10,773 bases of DNA from Acetobacteraceae bacterium (GTDB lineage Bacteria > Pseudomonadota > Alphaproteobacteria > Acetobacterales > Acetobacteraceae). Each line of letters starts with the position of its first letter. Position 1 is the first letter of the stretch. The translations under genes were made by a program, and so were the position numbers. Of the stretch, positions 6,939-10,773 are shown piece by piece. The notes under the pieces were generated by a model. That model was not told where the DNA came from. It ran no database searches and saw nothing but the letters and a program-made list of their open reading frames with translations. The stretch covers positions 1 to 10,773 of the forward strand of contig JACMOQ010000542.1 in NCBI GenBank assembly GCA_014377905.1. Direction: 5' to 3'.

Positions 6939-8130
6939 TTCGGCGCAGGAACCACAGATAGGGCGCCAGCATGGCCAAGGTCACCGCCGCGCCAAACCAG
7001 ATCGGCGCCCGTGCATCATCGGTCAGATCGTGCAGCCGGCCTGCAATCCACGGCGCAATCGTTAGCCCCAGGTAAGACCCGGCGCTATACCAGCCAAACA
7101 CCACCGCCCGCGCCGCCGGGGGCGTAGCTGCGCCAACCTGGGCGGTAACAGCCCCGGGGATCAACGCGATTGCAACCCCGAGCGCCCCAAGTGCCACAAC
7201 ATGACCACCGGTCAACGGAATGGCCAGGAAACCCGCCGTGGTTAGCAGGATGCCGGCCACCACCGCGGCTTTGCGCCCGATCAGCCGATCGGCGACCAGC
7301 CCGCCGAACGGGGTTGCAGCCGCGAAGCACCAGGAACTTACGCTCGCCTGGTTGGCGGCGGCGGCGGGATCATGTCCGGTTTCAACCAGATAGGTTTGCA
7401 AAAACCCCGCCATGACCGCAGTTGCCGCGTTAAGCGCTGACCAACTGAGTGCCGCAGCGAGGATCATTTGCCACCCAACCAACGACCGTGCCCCGGCGAT
7501 CGGCATTGGTGCAGGCTTGGCGTGGCCGACCAGCCCGATCAGCCCGATCGCCACCAACGCCGGTGCGCCTGACAGCAGGAACAGCGTGGCGACATCGCTG
7601 TTGACTGCCAGCGGCCCAAATACCGCAAGGCTGAGCGCAAAGCCGGTCGGCCAGGACACGATCACCACACTGGTGGCGGTTGACAGCATTGGCCCGGCAA
7701 AGCGATCGGCGGTCATTTTCAAAACCAACATCAGCATCGCCACCCCGCCAATGCCAGATAATACCCGCCCGGCCAGCAATCCGGGCAGGCCGGTCGCCAC
7801 TGCGCACGCGGCAGCACCTGTCGCCATCAACGCCATCCCGCCCAGCAATACCTTCCGATCGCCGATCCGACTGGCCAGCAACCCAGCCGCCACGGTCACA
7901 AAAATGCCCGGCAACATGAACGCGCCCATCAGCATGCCGATCTCGGCGTGGCTCAGGCCAAGCTGTGCGATGAGTGCGGTGCCGAACGCTGCCGGCGCGG
8001 CGAGCTGAAAACTGCCAGTGGCGCGGATCAACAGCAGTGCTAACAGCGGCACCAGCCAGGTCGAGATTTTCTGCACCGGGTGGCTAACCCGCGCGCCCGG
8101 CATCCGCGAGGGTCGCCGCGATGTCGCCAT
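6925..8130 (-). CDS. Major facilitator superfamily transporter
   Basis: The 401-residue protein is very hydrophobic, with about 12 predicted membrane segments. It has the MFS motif A between segments 2 and 3 (GLLASRIGDRKVLLGG, 83-98) and a second copy in the C-terminal half (GGLVADRLIGRKAAVV, 276-291). MFS carriers move small solutes by uniport, symport or antiport across the inner membrane; the substrate cannot be read from the sequence. It is the second gene of a minus-strand pair: the ATG at 8130 lies 47 bp inside the amidotransferase gene. An ATG at 8103 (20 bp overlap) and a GTG at 8076 (just after the upstream stop) are in frame and would all keep the first membrane segment, and none has a clear Shine-Dalgarno, so the start is open. 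The 3' end overlaps the convergent lptF end by 14 bp. Co-transcription suggests it may move a product or precursor of the amidotransferase. Confidence 0.88.
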   Translation of the reverse strand: MATSRRPSRMPGARVSHPVQKISTWLVPLLALLLIRATGSFQLAAPAAFGTALIAQLGLSHAEIGMLMGAFMLPGIFVTVAAGLLASRIGDRKVLLGGMALMATGAAACAVATGLPGLLAGRVLSGIGGVAMLMLVLKMTADRFAGPMLSTATSVVIVSWPTGFALSLAVFGPLAVNSDVATLFLLSGAPALVAIGLIGLVGHAKPAPMPIAGARSLVGWQMILAAALSWSALNAATAVMAGFLQTYLVETGHDPAAAANQASVSSWCFAAATPFGGLVADRLIGRKAAVVAGILLTTAGFLAIPLTGGHVVALGALGVAIALIPGAVTAQVGAATPPAARAVVFGWYSAGSYLGLTIAPWIAGRLHDLTDDARAPIWFGAAVTLAMLAPYLWFLRRISRE

Positions 8131-9832
8131 CGGCGGGAATGCCGATCACGTGATGGCTATGCCACAGCGCATAGAACAGCAGGCTCCAGGCCGGTTGCGA
8201 TTTGGCGGCAGCTTCGGCGAAGCTCGCCCGCACCAGACTGGCCGGCAAGCAGGCGGCAATCCCAGGCTGGGCTGCGACCAGGGTGGCGATCTCGTCGCTC
8301 CTGGCCTGCATCCAGGCCCCAACCGGCGGCTTGAAGCCTTTCTTGCGCGCATAGGCGCCCGCCTCGGGGAAAGCCTTAGCCAGCCAGTCGCGCAGCACGA
8401 CCTTGCCAAAGCGCCATCCGATTTTTTGGGCGTCCGGCAATCGAAAGGCGAAATTGGCGACAACAGGATCAAGAAATGGGGTGCGTCCTTCAACCCCATG
8501 CGCCATCAGGCAGCGATCGAGCTTGGTGAGCAGATCGTTGGGCAACCACTCGGCAATATCGATGGCTTGTGCGGCTTGCACCGGGCTGCGGTCTGGTGCC
8601 GCAGCGGCTTCGAGCGTGTCGATGCCGTCGCGCCAGCCGGCGAGTGCGGCCGGATTGCCGAACACGCCCGAACTCCGCGGCTTGCGGCTGATCCATGACA
8701 GCGGCGGGCGGCGCTTGCGGTAGCGGCTGTAACCGCCGAACAATTCATCCGCGCCCTCGCCACATAATGCCACCTTCAATCCTTGGGCGCGGGCGGCGCG
8801 GCCGAGCATCCAGGTTGGCAGCACTGCCGCATCGGCGGTCGGGTCATCAATGGCGGCGGCAATGCGGGGCGCGAGGTTCCAGAAATCCGCCGGGCCCATT
8901 TCTACTCGATAGCAATCGGCCCCCATACTGGCAGCAAGCCGCGCGGCCTCGGCGGTTTCGTCGATCCCCGCGCCATCTGCCCAACCGCAGGTGATAGCGT
9001 GGATCCTTTGGCCAGTTGCGCGTCGCATCAGGGCCAGCACGCTGGCGCTGTCGATGCCGCCGGATAGGAACAGGCCGTAGGGTACGTCGGATTGCAGATG
9101 AACCGACACACTATCGAGCAGCGCGGTTTCCAGTTGACCTGTCGTGCCCGGCGCTGTTGGCCCACCGGCTGGCAGGGCGGTGTGGTGGCGGCGGGCCACG
9201 ATCACGCCATCCTCGATCACCAGGGTTTCGCCTGGCAGCACGCGGTTGATGCCAGGAAAAATTGTCGCAGCCCCGGTTGAGAATTTGAGTTGCAGCACTT
9301 CGTTGCGGGCGGTCGGATTGATGTCGGCACGCCCAAAACCTGCCGCGATCAGCGCATGTGGTTCAGATGCAAAAGCAAACGCCGCGTCCGTGGCGCAATA
9401 ATAAAGCGGCTTGATGCCGAACGGGTCGCGCGCCAGCACCAGCCGTCGCGCCGCCCTGTCGTGGATGGCAATCGCGAACATGCCGCGCAGGCGTTCGGCA
9501 AAGCCAACCCCTTGGGCCTCATAAAGAAACAGCGGCACCTCGCAATCCGAGCGGGTAACAAAGGGGGTATTGGTCATCGCGCCGCGCAGTTCGGGGTTGT
9601 TGTAGATCTCGCCATTGGCGACCAACGCGGTGCCGCTTGGGGTGAACATCGGCTGGTCCCCGGTCGCGAGGTCGATGATCGCAAGCCTGGTTTGCAACAA
9701 GGCGACGTTGTCGCGCACCACCTGGCCCTGTCCGTCCGGTCCACGATGGGCGAGGGCTGCAAGCAGGCGCGCGATCGCTCCGGCCTGCGGCGGCCGGCCG
9801 TTCCGCATCATGATCCCTGCGATGCCGCACAT
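8084..9832 (-). CDS. asnB: Asparagine synthase-type glutamine-dependent amidotransferase
   Basis: The 582-residue protein has both domains of class B asparagine synthetases. The N-terminal class II glutaminase begins MCGIAGIM, with C2 as the catalytic nucleophile after methionine removal, and shows HRGPDG (29-34), R49 (QTRLAIIDL), NGEIYN (73-78) and SDCE (95-98). The C-terminal ATP-dependent synthetase domain has the pyrophosphatase loop SGGIDS (257-262) and CGEGADELFGGY (357-368), followed by EGRTPFLD near residue 430. The reaction takes ammonia from glutamine and joins it to an adenylated carboxylate, giving aspartate to asparagine in the classical case. ATG at 9832 is required by the C2 nucleophile; an upstream in-frame start at 9868 would block it. 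GGAG stands nine bases upstream. Homologues in O-antigen and capsule loci amidate uronic-acid sugars (WbtH of Francisella is the usual example), which the glycosyltransferase surroundings make plausible. Family very sure; the acceptor (aspartate, uronate or other) is not. Confidence 0.93.
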   Translation of the reverse strand: MCGIAGIMMRNGRPPQAGAIARLLAALAHRGPDGQGQVVRDNVALLQTRLAIIDLATGDQPMFTPSGTALVANGEIYNNPELRGAMTNTPFVTRSDCEVPLFLYEAQGVGFAERLRGMFAIAIHDRAARRLVLARDPFGIKPLYYCATDAAFAFASEPHALIAAGFGRADINPTARNEVLQLKFSTGAATIFPGINRVLPGETLVIEDGVIVARRHHTALPAGGPTAPGTTGQLETALLDSVSVHLQSDVPYGLFLSGGIDSASVLALMRRATGQRIHAITCGWADGAGIDETAEAARLAASMGADCYRVEMGPADFWNLAPRIAAAIDDPTADAAVLPTWMLGRAARAQGLKVALCGEGADELFGGYSRYRKRRPPLSWISRKPRSSGVFGNPAALAGWRDGIDTLEAAAAPDRSPVQAAQAIDIAEWLPNDLLTKLDRCLMAHGVEGRTPFLDPVVANFAFRLPDAQKIGWRFGKVVLRDWLAKAFPEAGAYARKKGFKPPVGAWMQARSDEIATLVAAQPGIAACLPASLVRASFAEAAAKSQPAWSLLFYALWHSHHVIGIPADGDIAATLADAGRAG

Positions 9833-9929
9833 GGCTTGAAACTCCGATGACCCAGGCGTGCGCCGCACTGCCCCGGGTGCGCTCTACACCCCTCACGCAA
9901 AACGTCCAAGGACGTGCTAACCAAGTCGT
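9833..9929. promoter_or_regulatory. Divergent promoter region with a short inverted repeat
   Basis: These 97 bp separate the start codons of the amidotransferase (minus) and the GT9 gene (plus), so both promoters should lie here or in the gene ends. ACGTCC at 9902-9907 and GGACGT at 9910-9915 form a perfect 6-bp inverted repeat with a two-base centre, 15 bp before the GT9 start. It may be a regulator site or chance. I see no strong sigma-70 hexamers; on the minus strand TTGGAC near 9909-9904 is at best a weak -35. Confidence 0.35.
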
Positions 9930-10773
9930 ATGCGTATCTTGTTTGTTACATCGAGTCGTATCGGCGACGCGGTCCTGTCAACCGGATTGCTCGACCATTT
10001 GATGCGGCGTTATCCAGACGCACGGTTCACCGTCGCCTGCGGGCCGGTGGCCGCAGGCCTGTTCGCGCACATGCCGCAGCTTGAACGGTTGATCGTATTC
10101 GACAAGCGCCGTTATGGCCGGCACTGGCTTGGGCTGTGGGCAAAAACGGTGCTGACCGGCTGGGATCTGGTTGTTGATATTCGCGCCTCCGCCCTCGCTT
10201 GGCTGGTGCCCGCTGGGCGCCGTGCGATCATGCAAAAGTCGCCCGGTCACAAAATTGCCCAGATCGCCGCCATCCTGCCAGTTGCCCCACCGCCGCTGCC
10301 GGTGACTTGGACCAGTGCGGCCGATCGCGCCCTTGCCGTGCAGCTCCTACCCGGCGATGGGCGGTGGATCGGTCTTGGACCGACGGCGAACTGGAGCGGA
10401 AAAGTCTGGCCTGCGGAAAATTTCGTGGCCCTGTTCAGGGTTTTGCGCGACGAATTGCTGCCCGGAGCCCGGCCCGTGATTTTTGCCGGGCCGGGCGCGC
10501 AGGAACGCGCGGGCGCCCAGGCAGTGCTGGATCGGCTTCCTGATGCGGTTGATTTGTGCGGCAGGGTGACCTTGTCGGAGGCGGCCGCCTGCCTTGGTCG
10601 CGTCGGGCTATTTGTCGGCAATGATTCCGGCCTGATGCACATCGCAGCGGCATCCGGCGTGCCGACGCTTGGCTTGTTCGGCCCCACCTCGGCGACCGAA
10701 TATGCGCCCGCTGGTCGATCTGGGAGTTTTGTGGTGGGCAAGACCGCAGATATGGCGTCGCTGTCAGTGGCGG
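9930..10773 (+). CDS. GT9 family (heptosyltransferase-like) glycosyltransferase, cut by the right edge
   Basis: The frame is open from ATG at 9930 to the window end, giving 281 residues of a family usually near 300-350. MRILFVTSSRIGDAVLSTGL (1-20) is the characteristic N-terminus of GT9 enzymes, in which the residues after the first strand contact the acceptor. TANWSGKVWPAENF (152-165) supplies the conserved lysine-tryptophan motif of the donor half, and GNDSGLMHIAAASGVPTLGL (230-249) is the ADP-heptose-binding signature with D231; GPTSATEY follows. The family includes the WaaC and WaaF heptosyltransferases, which add L-glycero-D-manno-heptose to the LPS inner core at the cytoplasmic membrane face, but many members act on other sugars, so I assign no symbol. 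The Shine-Dalgarno is weak: AAGGA at 9908-9912 is 17 bases away, too far to be normal. The gene is divergent from the amidotransferase gene. Family sure. Confidence 0.9.
   Translation, partial: MRILFVTSSRIGDAVLSTGLLDHLMRRYPDARFTVACGPVAAGLFAHMPQLERLIVFDKRRYGRHWLGLWAKTVLTGWDLVVDIRASALAWLVPAGRRAIMQKSPGHKIAQIAAILPVAPPPLPVTWTSAADRALAVQLLPGDGRWIGLGPTANWSGKVWPAENFVALFRVLRDELLPGARPVIFAGPGAQERAGAQAVLDRLPDAVDLCGRVTLSEAAACLGRVGLFVGNDSGLMHIAAASGVPTLGLFGPTSATEYAPAGRSGSFVVGKTADMASLSVA

Noticed and set aside
7412..8008. 198-codon plus-strand frame over the MFS gene
   Set aside because: Its proline-, alanine- and serine-rich product is what the reverse of a hydrophobic GC-rich gene gives. The minus strand has MFS motifs at the correct spacing.
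9290..9850. 186-codon plus-strand frame over the 5' part of the amidotransferase gene
   Set aside because: It is antisense to the N-terminal glutaminase domain, whose catalytic residues are all intact on the minus strand.
9833..9868. 12-residue N-terminal extension of the amidotransferase
   Set aside because: Class II glutaminases need cysteine directly after the initiator methionine; the extension would bury C2.

Overview
The window reads as a piece of a GC-rich Gram-negative genome, most likely an alphaproteobacterium (an Acetobacteraceae/Rhodospirillales-like member is my best guess, from overall protein style only). LptF and a heptosyltransferase-family (GT9) protein imply an outer membrane with lipopolysaccharide. 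No RNA gene, CRISPR array, intact insertion sequence, phage gene or plasmid gene was found. The content is dominated by surface-glycan functions: four glycosyltransferases of different families, an LPS-export permease, an AsnB-type amidotransferase, a TauD-type oxygenase and a major facilitator transporter.

Layout, left to right. (1) Positions 1-1237, minus strand: a GT2-like glycosyltransferase cut by the window edge, apparently starting at a CTG codon. (2) Positions 1313-2185, plus: a TauD/TfdA-type Fe(II)/2-oxoglutarate dioxygenase, divergent from (1); the short spacer between them holds a 9-bp inverted repeat. (3) Positions 2208-4505, minus: a 765-residue two-module glycosyltransferase with a TTG start, visibly AT-richer than its neighbours in several stretches; it converges on (2) through a hairpin terminator. 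(4) A 265-bp spacer at 4506-4770 without a recognisable gene. (5) Positions 4771-5814 and 5811-6938, plus: a GT4 glycosyltransferase whose stop codon overlaps the start of lptF. (6) Positions 8130-6925 and 9832-8084, minus: a glutamine-dependent asparagine-synthase-type amidotransferase followed by an overlapping MFS transporter; the transporter's 3' end overlaps the lptF 3' end by 14 bp. (7) Position 9930 to the right edge, plus: a GT9 (heptosyltransferase-like) glycosyltransferase, divergent from the amidotransferase.

Taken together this looks like a mosaic lipopolysaccharide/surface-polysaccharide locus assembled from short transcription units in alternating directions. The firmest functional link is the translational coupling of the GT4 gene with lptF. 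The amidotransferase and dioxygenase could decorate a sugar or a small metabolite, but nothing in the sequence fixes their substrates. I did not find a clear new defence, mobile or regulatory system. The least-described items are the N-terminal module of the 765-residue glycosyltransferase and the dioxygenase sitting among glycosyltransferase genes.
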